NCBI RefSeq assembly: GCF_018866305.1 | Contig: NZ_CP076456.1 | Span: forward strand, 372,001-436,000 | Source of the DNA: Arthrobacter sunyaminii | GTDB taxonomy: Bacteria; Actinomycetota; Actinomycetes; Actinomycetales; Micrococcaceae | Length of the DNA stretch: 64,000 nt | Direction of reading: 5' to 3' | Part shown: positions 8,236 to 17,513 of the stretch, one piece after another | Layout: the number at the start of each line of letters is the position of its first letter | Position numbering within the stretch: the stretch's first letter is position 1 | Notes under the pieces: generated by a model | What the model was told of the DNA's origin: nothing | Database searches by the model: none | What the model saw: only the letters and a program-made list of their open reading frames with translations | Translations under genes and position numbers: made by a program

Positions 8236-8700
8236 TTAGGCCTCGCCGGACTCTTCCGTGCCCCATACCAGCCGGTCGCCGGACTCCCACTGCGGTTCAT
8301 TGAAGGTCCACTCGCCGTCGGTCTCGGAGTAGGTCTGGATCGCGGAGATGCAGACACCCTCGGAGTGCTCGGCCACCACATGGATGGCGTCGGTGGATTC
8401 ATCCGGCAGGTGGATGTCGGAGAACACAGCTGCAGCCCGGTTGTCGCCCTTCTGCTCCGTGAGGACCTGGTAGATGTCATCGATCATGGCATCGGCGTCG
8501 AGGTCCTCGTCGCTTTCCTCCGGAGCAACGGCAATCATCCGCAGCTCGCCGTCGTTCTGGACCACCAGGGCGGCGGGCAGGAAGGCGCCCTGTGCCTCCA
8601 GCTGCTCCTGGGCAACGCCCAGAGCGGTGCCCAGCAGCGAATTCAGGTCCTCCTGGACCTCGGCGGAGGGCTCGGAGCCGTTCAGTTCAACATCAGCCAT
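8236..8700 (-). CDS. Acidic conserved protein of unknown function
   Basis: I do not recognise a named family. The 154-aa protein is very acidic (many D/E, for example in ESDEDLDADAMIDD), has no signal peptide or membrane helix and has a plain alpha/beta appearance. It begins 5 bp after the phosphomannomutase stop with an AGGAAC ribosome site, so it is the second gene of that operon and ends at the shared bidirectional terminator. Conservation with this neighbour in related actinobacteria is plausible but untested. A link to sugar-phosphate metabolism would rest on context only. Confidence 0.75.
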   Translation of the reverse strand: MADVELNGSEPSAEVQEDLNSLLGTALGVAQEQLEAQGAFLPAALVVQNDGELRMIAVAPEESDEDLDADAMIDDIYQVLTEQKGDNRAAAVFSDIHLPDESTDAIHVVAEHSEGVCISAIQTYSETDGEWTFNEPQWESGDRLVWGTEESGEA

Positions 8701-8705
8701 TGGTT

Positions 8706-10112
8706 TTAGTTCCTAACTAGTTCAAGTACGCGGTCGCGGACCCGCACCATGGTGGGAAGGTCTTCGGCCTCGGCGTTCAGCCGGAGGAAGGGTTCGGTGT
8801 TCGACGCGCGGAGGTTAAACCACCACTGTCCGTCATCGGCGGTGAAAGTCAATCCATCGAGCGTATCCACGGTGACGCCGTCGCGGTCAAATTCTGCCCG
8901 GACGCGGGCCACGGCCGCGGGAACGTCGGAGAGCTCGGAATTGATTTCGCCGGAGGCAAAGTAGGGCTCGTACTCACGGGCCAGGTCAGAGAGCGGCAGC
9001 GTCTGCTCACCCAGTGCTGCAAGCACGTGCATGGCCGCGAGCATGCCGGTGTCGGCGTTGTAGAAGTCGCGGAAGTAGTAGTGGGCGGAGTGCTCACCGC
9101 CGAAGACGGCGCCTTCCTCGGCCATCAAAGCCTTGATGAAGGAGTGGCCCACGCGCGTGCGGACGGCGCGGCCGCCGTCGGCCTCCACCAGTTCGGGAAC
9201 GGCGCGGGAGGTGATGAGGTTGTGGATGATGACCGGCGTCGTTTCTCCGGCGGCCTTGGCGCGTGCGATTTCGCGGCGGGCCACCAGCGCGGTGATGGCC
9301 GAAGGGCTGACCGGGTCGCCCTTCTCGTCGATCACGAAGCAGCGGTCTGCGTCGCCGTCGAAGGCCAGGCCCAGGTCCGCGCCATGCTCAACGACGGCAG
9401 CCTGCAGATCCACCAGGTTCGCCGGCTCCAGCGGGTTGGCCGGATGATTCGGGAAGGAACCGTCCAGCTCGAAATAGAGGTCCACGATTTCCAGCGGAAG
9501 CCCGGCCAGCAGCGTGTCGCCCAGAACGGCCGGTGTGGTGAGGCCGGCCATGCCGTTGCCGGCATCCACGACCACTTTCAGGGGCCGGATGGCGGTCAGA
9601 TCCACCAGGGACCGCAGATATTCGGAATAATCGCGCAGGATGTCGCGGACACTGATTTGGCCCGGCTTTGCGACGGCGGGGATGCTGCCCTCGTTCAGAT
9701 ACTGCTCAGCCTTGGCCTGGATCTCGTAGAGGCCCGTCTCGGAGGAGATGGGAACAGCTCCGGCCTTGGCCATTTTGATGCCGTTGTACTGCGCCGGGTT
9801 GTGGCTGGCCGTGAACGTGGCACCGGCCGCGTTGAGGGCGCCGCAGGCGTAGTAGAGCTCATCGGTGGAGATGAGGTCCAGCAGGAGGACGTCGGCGCCG
9901 CGCATGGTGGCGCCGGCAGCGAAGTCCTTGATGAACTCAGGAGAGGAGGGGCGCATGTCCCCGCCCACCAGAACGGTCTGACCGGCAAGATCAAGCACGT
10001 CCACAAATGCGGCACCTACGGCTTTGACGATCTGCGGGGTGATGGTCTCGCCTACGACGCCGCGGACGTCGTAGGCCTTAAAGGACGCGGAAAGATCGAA
10101 TGCACTAGTCAC
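8706..10112 (-). CDS. manB: Phosphomannomutase/phosphoglucomutase
   Basis: This 468-aa alpha-D-phosphohexomutase has the catalytic phosphoserine loop TASHNPAQYNGIK near residue 100, the Mg-binding loop FDGDADRC near residue 254, the sugar-specificity motif GGEHSAHYYF near residue 335 and the C-terminal phosphate-binding RASNTEPFLRLN. It interconverts mannose-6-P and mannose-1-P (or the glucose equivalents) to supply GDP-mannose or UDP-glucose for cell-wall glycans. The start is a GTG at 10112, 128 bp from the divergent recQ. Sequence alone cannot separate PMM from bifunctional PMM/PGM activity. Confidence 0.93.
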   Translation of the reverse strand: MTSAFDLSASFKAYDVRGVVGETITPQIVKAVGAAFVDVLDLAGQTVLVGGDMRPSSPEFIKDFAAGATMRGADVLLLDLISTDELYYACGALNAAGATFTASHNPAQYNGIKMAKAGAVPISSETGLYEIQAKAEQYLNEGSIPAVAKPGQISVRDILRDYSEYLRSLVDLTAIRPLKVVVDAGNGMAGLTTPAVLGDTLLAGLPLEIVDLYFELDGSFPNHPANPLEPANLVDLQAAVVEHGADLGLAFDGDADRCFVIDEKGDPVSPSAITALVARREIARAKAAGETTPVIIHNLITSRAVPELVEADGGRAVRTRVGHSFIKALMAEEGAVFGGEHSAHYYFRDFYNADTGMLAAMHVLAALGEQTLPLSDLAREYEPYFASGEINSELSDVPAAVARVRAEFDRDGVTVDTLDGLTFTADDGQWWFNLRASNTEPFLRLNAEAEDLPTMVRVRDRVLELVRN

Positions 10113-10240
10113 CCGGACAGTCTATAGGCCAGTCCCGCAGGTGCGGTTTCTTGAAGGTGCCTCTGTCCATAACCGTTCCTGTCCACAGGGGTTCTCCGGG
10201 CTGGAGGAAACAGTCAGCGCCAACTGGGATAGTGGAAGGT

Positions 10241-12478
10241 ATGGATATCCGGCAAGGCACCACCCACCAGGAAACCGCACATCAGGAAACCGCACAGCAG
10301 GACTCGAACTCCGGTTATGGGGTTGCGCCTGATGCACAGGGCGGTACGGCCGGCGCAGGGTCCCCGGAGGCAAGCGCCGGTCTGCGGGCTGAAGCCGTGG
10401 GCTTGCTCCGCGCCCTGGTGGGAAATGACTCAGCTGACTTCCATGAGGGACAGTATGAAGCCATCGAAGCGCTGGTTTCCGGCGGACGCCGCGCCCTCGT
10501 GGTTCAGCGCACCGGCTGGGGGAAGTCGGCCGTCTACTTCGTTGCGAGCCTGCTGCTGCGTGCCCGCGGTGCCGGTCCCACACTGATCGTCTCGCCGCTG
10601 CTGGCGCTGATGCGGGACCAGGTGGCTGCCGCTGCCCGGGCCGGCGTGCGTGCTGTGGCGATCAACTCGGCCAATCAGCTGGAGTGGCAGGAGATTTCCG
10701 CCAAACTTCAGGGCGATGAAGTAGACGTCCTCCTTGTATCGCCCGAACGCCTGAACAACCCGGGGTTCCGCGAAACCCATCTGCCGGAACTGATTCGCCG
10801 CTCCGGACTGCTCGTGATCGATGAAGCGCACTGCATCTCTGACTGGGGCCATGACTTCCGTCCGGACTATCGGCGCATCCGCAGCCTGATCGAGCAGCTG
10901 CCTGCCTCGGTTCCGGTGCTGGCCACCACCGCCACCGCCAATTCCCGGGTTGTGAAGGACATCGAGGAACAGCTGGCTTCCGGCGGTGAAGACGTTTTCA
11001 CTATCCGCGGTGCACTGGCCCGGCAGTCCCTCCGTCTGGGGGTGCTGCGGCTGCCCACTGCCAAGGCGCGGCTGGGGTGGCTCCTGACCCACCTCGACGA
11101 GCTGCCCGGGTCCGGCATTATCTATGCGCTCACGGTCTCCGCGGCGGAGGACACCGCCCGGCTGCTGCAAAAAGCCGGGCATCCCGTCCTGGCTTACACC
11201 GGACGCACCGATCCGGCGGACCGGGAGCAGGCCGAGGCCGCGCTGAAGAACAACGAGGTCAAGGCACTGGTGGCCACGAGTGCCCTGGGCATGGGATTCG
11301 ATAAGCCGGACCTGGGGTTTGTGGTTCACCTCGGCGCTCCGTCCTCGCCGGTGGCCTATTACCAGCAGGTGGGACGTGCCGGCCGCGGAACTCCGAGCGC
11401 CGACGTGCTGCTGCTTCCGGGGGCCGAGGACAAAGACATCTGGGAGTACTTCGCCACTTCATCCATGCCGGCGGAAGGCCCGGCCAATGCGGTGCTGGCG
11501 GAGCTCGCATCCGGGGCCGTGATGTCCACCGGAGCGCTGGAAACACGGGTGAACCTGAAGCGCTCGCCGCTGGAACTGCTGCTGAAGGTCCTTGCGGTGG
11601 ACGGTGCGGTGGAACGTGTCTCCGGCGGCTGGCGGGGCACCGGGGAACCGTGGAGCTATGACCGGGAGCGGTATGAGCGGATTTCCGCAGCCCGCGTCCG
11701 GGAACAGCAGGCGATGCTGGATTATGAAAGCACCACCGGCTGCCGCATGGAGTTTCTGTCCGTCCAGCTCGATGATCCCGCTGCCGCTCCGTGCGGCCGG
11801 TGTGACAACTGCGCCGGACGCTGGTTCTCCTCAGAGGTGGCGGCGGAAGCCACCGACAGTGCGGGGCAGGCACTGAGCCGGGTGGGCGTGGACGTGGATC
11901 CGCGCGGTATGTATCCCTCGGGCATGGACCGGCTGGGCGTCCCTGTGAAGGGAAAGATCAAGCCCGATCTGGCGCTGTCCACCGGCCGGGCGTTGGCCCG
12001 CCTGACCGATCTTGGCTGGGGCGGTCGGCTGCGGGAGATTTTCGGCCCGGAAGCAGCGGACACCACCGTGGATGATGCCCTTTTGAAGGGCTGTGTGCAG
12101 GTGCTGGCGCAGTGGGGCTGGGAACAGCGGCCGGTAGCCGTGGTCAGCATTCCGTCCCGCTCCCGGCCGCAACTGGTCGGATCCCTGGCACACGGCATCT
12201 CAAGCCTGGGACGGATCCCGTACCTGGGTGCCCTGCAGCTGCCGCATGGCGGCCCCACTGGAGGGTCCGGCGGAAACAGCGCCTTTCGCCTGGCGTCCGT
12301 CTGGGATCAGTTTGCGGTTCCTGAAGAGGGAGCAGCCTGGTTTGCGGCCAACCCCGGTCCGGTTTTGCTGGTGGATGACTTCGCTGACAGCCGATGGACG
12401 CTGACCGAAGCCGGTCGGGTGCTCAGGCAGGCCGGCGCGGCTTCCGTGCTGCCCTTTGTCCTGGCGTTGAAGGCATAG
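10241..12478 (+). CDS. recQ: RecQ-family ATP-dependent DNA helicase
   Basis: The ATG at 10241 with GGAAGG just upstream gives 745 aa; an in-frame extension to 10151 lacks family similarity. Motif I is GWGKSAVYF, motif II is DEAHCISDWGHDFRPDY, and motif VI is QQVGRAGRG. The zinc-binding part of the RQC region is present with cysteines in TGCRMEF and CGRCDNCAG. The last 240 residues are an extra domain with a phosphoribosyltransferase-like LLVDDFADSRWTLT stretch, as in several actinobacterial RecQ proteins. The N-terminus has a short imperfect repeat HQETAHQETAQQD. It unwinds 3'-5' during recombination repair. Its last 56 bp overlap the convergent gntR gene. Confidence 0.93.
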   Translation: MDIRQGTTHQETAHQETAQQDSNSGYGVAPDAQGGTAGAGSPEASAGLRAEAVGLLRALVGNDSADFHEGQYEAIEALVSGGRRALVVQRTGWGKSAVYFVASLLLRARGAGPTLIVSPLLALMRDQVAAAARAGVRAVAINSANQLEWQEISAKLQGDEVDVLLVSPERLNNPGFRETHLPELIRRSGLLVIDEAHCISDWGHDFRPDYRRIRSLIEQLPASVPVLATTATANSRVVKDIEEQLASGGEDVFTIRGALARQSLRLGVLRLPTAKARLGWLLTHLDELPGSGIIYALTVSAAEDTARLLQKAGHPVLAYTGRTDPADREQAEAALKNNEVKALVATSALGMGFDKPDLGFVVHLGAPSSPVAYYQQVGRAGRGTPSADVLLLPGAEDKDIWEYFATSSMPAEGPANAVLAELASGAVMSTGALETRVNLKRSPLELLLKVLAVDGAVERVSGGWRGTGEPWSYDRERYERISAARVREQQAMLDYESTTGCRMEFLSVQLDDPAAAPCGRCDNCAGRWFSSEVAAEATDSAGQALSRVGVDVDPRGMYPSGMDRLGVPVKGKIKPDLALSTGRALARLTDLGWGGRLREIFGPEAADTTVDDALLKGCVQVLAQWGWEQRPVAVVSIPSRSRPQLVGSLAHGISSLGRIPYLGALQLPHGGPTGGSGGNSAFRLASVWDQFAVPEEGAAWFAANPGPVLLVDDFADSRWTLTEAGRVLRQAGAASVLPFVLALKA

Positions 12479-13457
12479 CGAACAACTCGTACACGGCAGG
12501 ATCGGGTGCGATGCGGGCGATTTGCGGTGCCGGAGTCCGGGCCTGGGGCGTTGCAGGAAGCTGGGGCGCTGCAGGAACCTGGAGAGTAGCTGTTTTCTTC
12601 GGCGCCCTCCCCGGTGCTTTCTTAAGGGTCTCCTTCGGCGCTTTGGCGGCGGGCGGTGCTTCGGCCATGGGCCGTGCGGCGGGCTCCGGCGCCGGAGTCG
12701 GGGCCATGGCCCGCCGGGGAAGGGCAGGGGCAACGGAACTGGACGGCGTAGCCGGACCGGAAGAGGTAACAGGGCGGGGTGGTTCTGCCGGGGGGCGGCG
12801 GAGCCAGCGCTCGGCGGATGAGACATGAACGGTCATGAGGGAGCGGGCGAGCTCGGCATCGCCCACGGTCAGGGCTTCGAGGATGGCCGCATGTTCCCCA
12901 AGAACAGCCTCTGCCGCTCCGGCCTCGGTAATCCGCTGCCAGGTCCGCAGCCGCAAAGCGCTGCCGGTCAGCGAGTCCAGCAGCCCGGCCAGATAGGGAT
13001 TGCCGGAGGCACGTGCAATAAGGGAGTGGAACGTGAAATCGTGGGAGGCCAGATCGGCGGCTGACGCCTCCGGCGGAACGGACTCCAGACACTTGTGCAG
13101 TGCCGCCACGGAACGGGAATCGATCCGTCCGGCAGCGTGGGCGGCAGCTCCGGGTTCAAGGATGCGCCTCACCTCCAGCAGCTCAGCGGCAGAACTCTCC
13201 TGATGGATTTCCACCATGAAGCCCATGGTTTCCGTCAGGAGTCCGGGTTCCAAACTCGTCACGTATGTGCCGTCCCCGCGCCGCACATCCAGCACACGGA
13301 TCAATTCCAGCGCCTTTACGGCTTCTCGAAGCGAACTGCGTGACAGGCCGAGCTGATCGCTCAGCTCGTTCTCCGGCGGAAGCCGGTCACCAGCCTTGAG
13401 CTGCCCACTGATGAGCATCTCCTTGATCTTGGTAATCGCTTCATCGGTAACAGCCAC
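12423..13457 (-). CDS. FadR-type GntR regulator with long Ala/Pro-rich tail
   Basis: Residues 1-70 form a winged HTH (KAGDRLPPENELSDQLGLSR, SSLREAVKALE, DVRRGDGTYVT). Residues about 80-225 form an all-helical FCD ligand domain (metal-type residues in HDFTFH and the C-terminal MTVHVSSAERWL). Family members stop near 230 aa, but this one continues for about 115 residues of Ala/Pro/Lys/Arg low-complexity sequence. That tail coincides with the 3' end of convergent recQ, so it may have arisen by loss of an earlier stop. The start is GTG 13457. Targets are unknown; the crotonase 113 bp upstream and the organic-acid operons nearby are candidates. Confidence 0.85.
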   Translation of the reverse strand: MAVTDEAITKIKEMLISGQLKAGDRLPPENELSDQLGLSRSSLREAVKALELIRVLDVRRGDGTYVTSLEPGLLTETMGFMVEIHQESSAAELLEVRRILEPGAAAHAAGRIDSRSVAALHKCLESVPPEASAADLASHDFTFHSLIARASGNPYLAGLLDSLTGSALRLRTWQRITEAGAAEAVLGEHAAILEALTVGDAELARSLMTVHVSSAERWLRRPPAEPPRPVTSSGPATPSSSVAPALPRRAMAPTPAPEPAARPMAEAPPAAKAPKETLKKAPGRAPKKTATLQVPAAPQLPATPQARTPAPQIARIAPDPAVYELFAMPSTPGQRAARKPRRPA

Positions 13458-13569
13458 TCGACTATCTTAAGGGGCTGCTGCGCGGCAGCCTGCCCGTCGG
13501 AGAAGAGCGAACCGGTCCTTGACGGCGCCGCCTGCTTGTACACCCGGCGGAGGGCAGGGCGGGGAAACC

Positions 13570-14394
13570 TCAGTTGCCGGTGAAAACGGCCGGACGGCGT
13601 TCAGCGAAGGCAGTTGCCGCTTCATTGAAGTCGCGGCTGGCCAGGAAGGCCGAATTCCATACCTGAACGTAGTCCAGCCCGGACTGGACGGACGCTTCAC
13701 GGCCGTGGTTCATCACCTGCTTCACGCCCTGCACCACCAGCGGAGGATTCGCGGCAACCAGGGCGGCCAGTTCGCGTCCGCGGCCGACGACGTCGTCCGC
13801 CAGTTCCGTGACCAAGCCCAGACGGTGGGCGCGGCCGGCGTCGAAATCTTCACCGGTGAGGGCGAGGTGGCGGGTTGGTCCTTCGCCGATGATGCCGGGA
13901 AGCCGCTGGAGGGATCCCAGGTCCGCAACAATGGCAACCTTCACCTCCCGGACGCTGAACTTGGCGGCCGGGGACGCAATGCGGATGTCGGTGGCGGCAA
14001 TGACATCAATCGCACCACCGATGCACCAGCCGTCCACGGCCGAGATGACAGGCTTCGCGCAGCGGGCCAGGGAATTAACCGACTCCTGCAGGTCCCTGAT
14101 GCTGCGCCGGAAGCCTTCCCGCCGGCGAGCGTCCATCCCGTCGGCGGAGAGCAGGGGAGCAAAGACCGGAGCCATGGCCGGCAGATCCAGCCCGTAGCTG
14201 AAGTTTCCGCCGGAGCCGTACAACAGCACGGAGCGCACGCTCTCGTCAGCGCTCAAGGCATCAAAGACTTCGGGGAGTTCCCGCCAAAAATCAGGGCCCA
14301 TCGCGTTTCCCTTGGACGGACCGATGAGCTCAACTTCGGCTACTCCGTCAGCAATGCGCACGCTCAGCGAACGCAGGGAAGTGGTCAGGCTCAT
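13570..14394 (-). CDS. Crotonase-family protein, dienoyl-CoA isomerase-like
   Basis: The ATG at 14394 with GGAG 6 bp upstream gives 274 aa. The oxyanion-hole segments are SKGNAMGPDF and SAVDGWCIGGAIDVIAATD. The acid segment SVREVKVAIVADLGSLQRLP matches delta3,5-delta2,4-dienoyl-CoA isomerases, which use a Glu and an Asp here rather than the two Glu of enoyl-CoA hydratases. It would move double bonds during breakdown of unsaturated acyl-CoAs. It lies upstream of the gntR gene in the same direction and divergent from a small membrane protein. Isomerase assignment is likely but not certain. Confidence 0.85.
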   Translation of the reverse strand: MSLTTSLRSLSVRIADGVAEVELIGPSKGNAMGPDFWRELPEVFDALSADESVRSVLLYGSGGNFSYGLDLPAMAPVFAPLLSADGMDARRREGFRRSIRDLQESVNSLARCAKPVISAVDGWCIGGAIDVIAATDIRIASPAAKFSVREVKVAIVADLGSLQRLPGIIGEGPTRHLALTGEDFDAGRAHRLGLVTELADDVVGRGRELAALVAANPPLVVQGVKQVMNHGREASVQSGLDYVQVWNSAFLASRDFNEAATAFAERRPAVFTGN

Positions 14395-14481
14395 GGCATC
14401 TCCAATGATCAGCGGGCAGGGCTGCACGTCAATATACCGGGAGGAAGGTGCCTGTACCGCGGGCAAAGCTAGGATCGGTAT

Positions 14482-15192
14482 ATGGAGTTCCTGGTGATTG
14501 TTCTTTTTGTCGTAGCCATTGTTGCGGTCAACTTCGTGATCAGCCGCGCCCAGCGGCGGAAGAAGCAGGCCGACGGCGAATCCCCGGCGGGTGGAGAAAG
14601 CCGGCAATCATCGGCAGCAAAGCCGCAGCGGGCGACGGGGAACGGCGCGTCAGGAGCAAAGGCCGGGGGCAGGACCACCTCCAAGCGGCCGGCCAAGGCT
14701 GCTCCGGGGACGCCGCGGACGTCCGTTGAAGCTGCGCGGGAGGCCAATGCGCGCCTGGACGCGACTGCGCACCAGCAGGTGTATGCAGCGATTGCCCAGG
14801 GGCATCCCATCAAAGCCGTGCAGCTCTACGCGAAGTTCACCGGCGTCGGCGTTCGCGCGGCAGGCGCCGCGGTGGAGAACCTCGCAATGCATCCGCAGCC
14901 CTTTGTGCCCCAGCAGCCGCAGCGTCCTGCCTCGGACGCTCCCGCCGGTGCTGCAGACAACGCGCCGGTCTCTCCGAAAACCGGGGACGCCGCGGGTTCA
15001 TCGGTCTCCGGCGGGACGGCAAAAGATCAGAATGCGGCCCCGGAGGACACGAATCCGTTGGGTACGGCCCCGGAGGGACCGGCAGCTTCCGCGGACAAGT
15101 CCCGCCAGGGTCCGGCAGCCAAACCAGCCACCACGCCTGAAGAAGACGAAATCAGCAAGTGGGTAAAGAATCTTCGCCCGGAGGACTTCTAA
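14482..15192 (+). CDS. Membrane-anchored protein with ribosomal L7/L12-C-terminal-like domain
   Basis: The 236-aa protein starts with one hydrophobic helix (FLVIVLFVVAIVAVNFVIS, residues 3-21) followed by a basic RAQRRKK stop-transfer, so the rest should be cytosolic. After a low-complexity linker, residues about 92-140 (VYAAIAQGHPIKAVQLYAKF, TGVGVRAAGAAVENL) follow the L7/L12 C-terminal pattern of a short helix, IKAVKLYRE-like strand-helix and TGLGLKEAK-like turn. The remainder is Pro/Ala/Ser/Asp-rich. L7/L12-like domains outside ribosomes are found in some actinobacterial proteins of unknown function. I cannot assign a role. Confidence 0.75.
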   Translation: MEFLVIVLFVVAIVAVNFVISRAQRRKKQADGESPAGGESRQSSAAKPQRATGNGASGAKAGGRTTSKRPAKAAPGTPRTSVEAAREANARLDATAHQQVYAAIAQGHPIKAVQLYAKFTGVGVRAAGAAVENLAMHPQPFVPQQPQRPASDAPAGAADNAPVSPKTGDAAGSSVSGGTAKDQNAAPEDTNPLGTAPEGPAASADKSRQGPAAKPATTPEEDEISKWVKNLRPEDF

Positions 15193-15225
15193 CCGGCTTC
15201 CGGGGGTGTCCTGCCAAACCGCCGG

Positions 15226-16254
15226 TTACGCCGGGTGCAGCTGCCGGGAACGTTGGTTGCGGCCGTCCGCCCCGTAGGGATAGTTGCCAACGGCCGGCCG
15301 GCTCAGATCGGCAAGCTGTTTTTCCTCGGCGGCAGTGAGCGCGAGGTTAGCGGCACCCAGATTGTCAGTGAGCTGTTCCACCGTGCGGGCGCCGAGGATC
15401 ACCGAGGTGACACCGGGCTGGGCCGCAAGCCAGGCCAGGGCTACTTGGGCAGAGCTGGCGTGATGCGCATCAGCGATGGCCCTCAAGGCGTCAATGATCT
15501 GCCAGGTGTGTTCGTTGTTGCTGCGCAAATCCCAGCCTTGGAACTGCCGGGCGGGATTGTCTCCCACCCGTGTTTTGCCCGCCGGAACTGATTCCCTGCG
15601 GTACTTGCCCGTGAGCCATCCGCCCGCAAGGGGCGACCAGGGCAGCAGGCCCAGTTCGGCGTCGAGCGCTGCCGGCACTACTTCGGACTCAATTTCGCGT
15701 TCCAGCAGGTTGTACTGCGGCTGCACGGTCACCGGTTCATTCCAGCCGCGCATCCGGGCGGTGTACACGGCTTTGGTCAGCTGCCAGCCGGTGAAGTTGG
15801 AGAGACCGTAGTAGCTGATCTTTCCGGCAGTGACGGCGTCCTGAAGGAAGCCAAGGGTCTCTTCCAAAGGGGTGAGGGGATCCCATGAGTGCAGCTGGTA
15901 CAGGTCAATGTGGTCCACGCCCAGCCGTTTCAGCGACGCGTCCAGTGCCTGGCGCAAATGCCTGCGCGAAGTACCCAGATCATTCGGACCGGCGCCCATG
16001 GGGAACCGGCCCTTGGTGGCCAGCACCAGGTTCCTTGCCGCTTCCGGACGGGCCTGCAGCCAGTGGCCAATAATTTCCTCCGAGGCCCCGTCGGTGTAGA
16101 CATCAGCGGTATCGATGAAGTTGCCGCCGGCTTCGACGTAGGTATTCAAGAGCGCGTGGGAGACGTGCTGATCCGATTCGTTGCCGAACGTCATGGTGCC
16201 GAGGGCGTAGGCGCTGACAACGGTGCCGCTGCGGCCAAGGAGACGCATTTCCAT
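15226..16254 (-). CDS. Aldo/keto reductase
   Basis: This is a 342-aa TIM-barrel NADPH-dependent reductase. ATG 16254 has AAAGGA 7 bp upstream; a longer frame to 16443 has no similarity. Catalytic tetrad elements are DTADVYTDG (Asp and Tyr), LVLATKGRF (Lys) and LYQLHSWD (His). The C-terminal NADP phosphate site is SVILGARTVEQL. Subfamily resemblance is to AKR12/AKR13-like and YajO-like enzymes. It reduces aldehydes or ketones; the substrate is unknown. It converges on the membrane protein gene with about 33 bp between them and has no terminator visible. Confidence 0.9.
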   Translation of the reverse strand: MEMRLLGRSGTVVSAYALGTMTFGNESDQHVSHALLNTYVEAGGNFIDTADVYTDGASEEIIGHWLQARPEAARNLVLATKGRFPMGAGPNDLGTSRRHLRQALDASLKRLGVDHIDLYQLHSWDPLTPLEETLGFLQDAVTAGKISYYGLSNFTGWQLTKAVYTARMRGWNEPVTVQPQYNLLEREIESEVVPAALDAELGLLPWSPLAGGWLTGKYRRESVPAGKTRVGDNPARQFQGWDLRSNNEHTWQIIDALRAIADAHHASSAQVALAWLAAQPGVTSVILGARTVEQLTDNLGAANLALTAAEEKQLADLSRPAVGNYPYGADGRNQRSRQLHPA

Positions 16255-16322
16255 GGAGGGGTCCTTTGCTCGATTCCGTCGGACTGACAGCATATGCGTG
16301 GTAGGGCTGTGCTTGTCTTCCC

Positions 16323-17513
16323 CTATCCCTGCGCAATGATGCCGCGCCGCGTGTACTCGGCGATTTCTGCCTCCGAAAAGCCGTGGTCGGCGAGCACCGC
16401 TTGGCTGTGCTCGCCCAGGACCGGCGGAGCGGAGTGCAGCCACGGCGCGTCGCCGGTGTCGGCAGGACGGCCCAGCACCAACATGTCACCCAACGTGGAG
16501 TGGTGCACCGAACCGGTCAGCTCTAGTTCCCGGGCGAGGGGATGGTTGAAGACACAGTCCATGGCCAAGACGGGTCCGCAGGGGATTCCTGCGCGGTTGA
16601 TGATGCTGATCCAGTCGGCAGAGTTCTTCCCGGCGAGCTGTTCTTCCATGAGTTTGCGCAGCTGAACCCGGTTGTCCAGCCGCACCTCGTTTGTACTGAA
16701 CCTTGCATCCCGCAGAAGATCATCCAGCCCCAGCACAGCCGCGAGTTTTTCCCACATTTGCTGGTTCCCGGAGGCAATGGTGACGTGCCCGTCCCTGGTC
16801 CGAAACGTGCCCTGGGGGAAGATCAGCGGGTGATCGTTGCCCTCCATGGTTGGCACAATGCCCAGGCTCAGGTATTTCTGTGCCTGGTAGGTCATCATGA
16901 ACGTCATGGTCTGCATCAGCGATGTGGACACCTGGCCGCCGACGCCGGTGTGTGCCTTCTCGAAGAGCTTGGCAAGTATCGCAAAGCCGGCGACCAGGCC
17001 GGTGCTCGAATCGGCAACAGGGATACCCGCGCGCAGTGGTCCGGTCTCCGCCGTTCCCGTCACGCTCATGAAGCCGCTCATGCCCTGGGCGTTCTGATCG
17101 AATCCTGCCATGGTCGAACCGGCAGCGCCGCTGCCGAAGCCGCTGATCGAACAATGAACCAGCCCGGGATTCCGCGGTGCCAGGTCGCTGTAGGACAAGC
17201 CCATGCGGGATACCGTTCCGGGTTTGAAGTTCTCGATCAGAACATCGCACCCGGCAGCGATCCGCTGGACTGCAGACAAACCCTCGGCCGATCGAAGATC
17301 CACGGCGAGGGAACGCTTGTTGCGGTTTGCCGACATGAAATACACGCTCTCACCGCCGTCCATGAACGGCCCGGACTGCCGCGACGGGTCGCCGCCGGGC
17401 AGGGGCTCAACCTTGATCACGTCAGCACCTTGGTCCGCTAGCATCATGCTGGCCGTTGGGCCGGCGATGTAGCGGGACAAATCAAGCACGACGACGCCCT
17501 CCAGCGGCCTCAT
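16323..17513 (-). CDS. CaiB/BaiF (family III) CoA-transferase
   Basis: The 396-aa protein shows the family III features: LDLSRYIAGP at the N-terminus, GADVIKVEP, NRNKRSLAVDL, and the catalytic aspartate in AGFDQNAQGMSGF. These enzymes move CoA between carboxylic acids through an aspartyl-CoA thioester. It overlaps the upstream crotonase by 4 bp (ATGA) and is the last gene of the matC-crotonase-caiB operon. With a dicarboxylate carrier in the operon, a dicarboxylic acid or its derivative is the likely acceptor. Donor and acceptor remain unidentified. Confidence 0.9.
   Translation of the reverse strand: MRPLEGVVVLDLSRYIAGPTASMMLADQGADVIKVEPLPGGDPSRQSGPFMDGGESVYFMSANRNKRSLAVDLRSAEGLSAVQRIAAGCDVLIENFKPGTVSRMGLSYSDLAPRNPGLVHCSISGFGSGAAGSTMAGFDQNAQGMSGFMSVTGTAETGPLRAGIPVADSSTGLVAGFAILAKLFEKAHTGVGGQVSTSLMQTMTFMMTYQAQKYLSLGIVPTMEGNDHPLIFPQGTFRTRDGHVTIASGNQQMWEKLAAVLGLDDLLRDARFSTNEVRLDNRVQLRKLMEEQLAGKNSADWISIINRAGIPCGPVLAMDCVFNHPLARELELTGSVHHSTLGDMLVLGRPADTGDAPWLHSAPPVLGEHSQAVLADHGFSEAEIAEYTRRGIIAQG

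Noticed and set aside
6725..8290. Long minus-strand open frame antisense to pckG (521 codons)
   Set aside because: It mirrors a full-length conserved PEPCK and has no recognisable domain; in high-GC DNA the antisense frame is often open by codon bias.
10260..10300. Short repeats CAGGAAACCGCA near the recQ start considered as a CRISPR-like or regulatory repeat
   Set aside because: Only two to three imperfect copies inside the coding sequence, giving HQETA repeats; no spacers.
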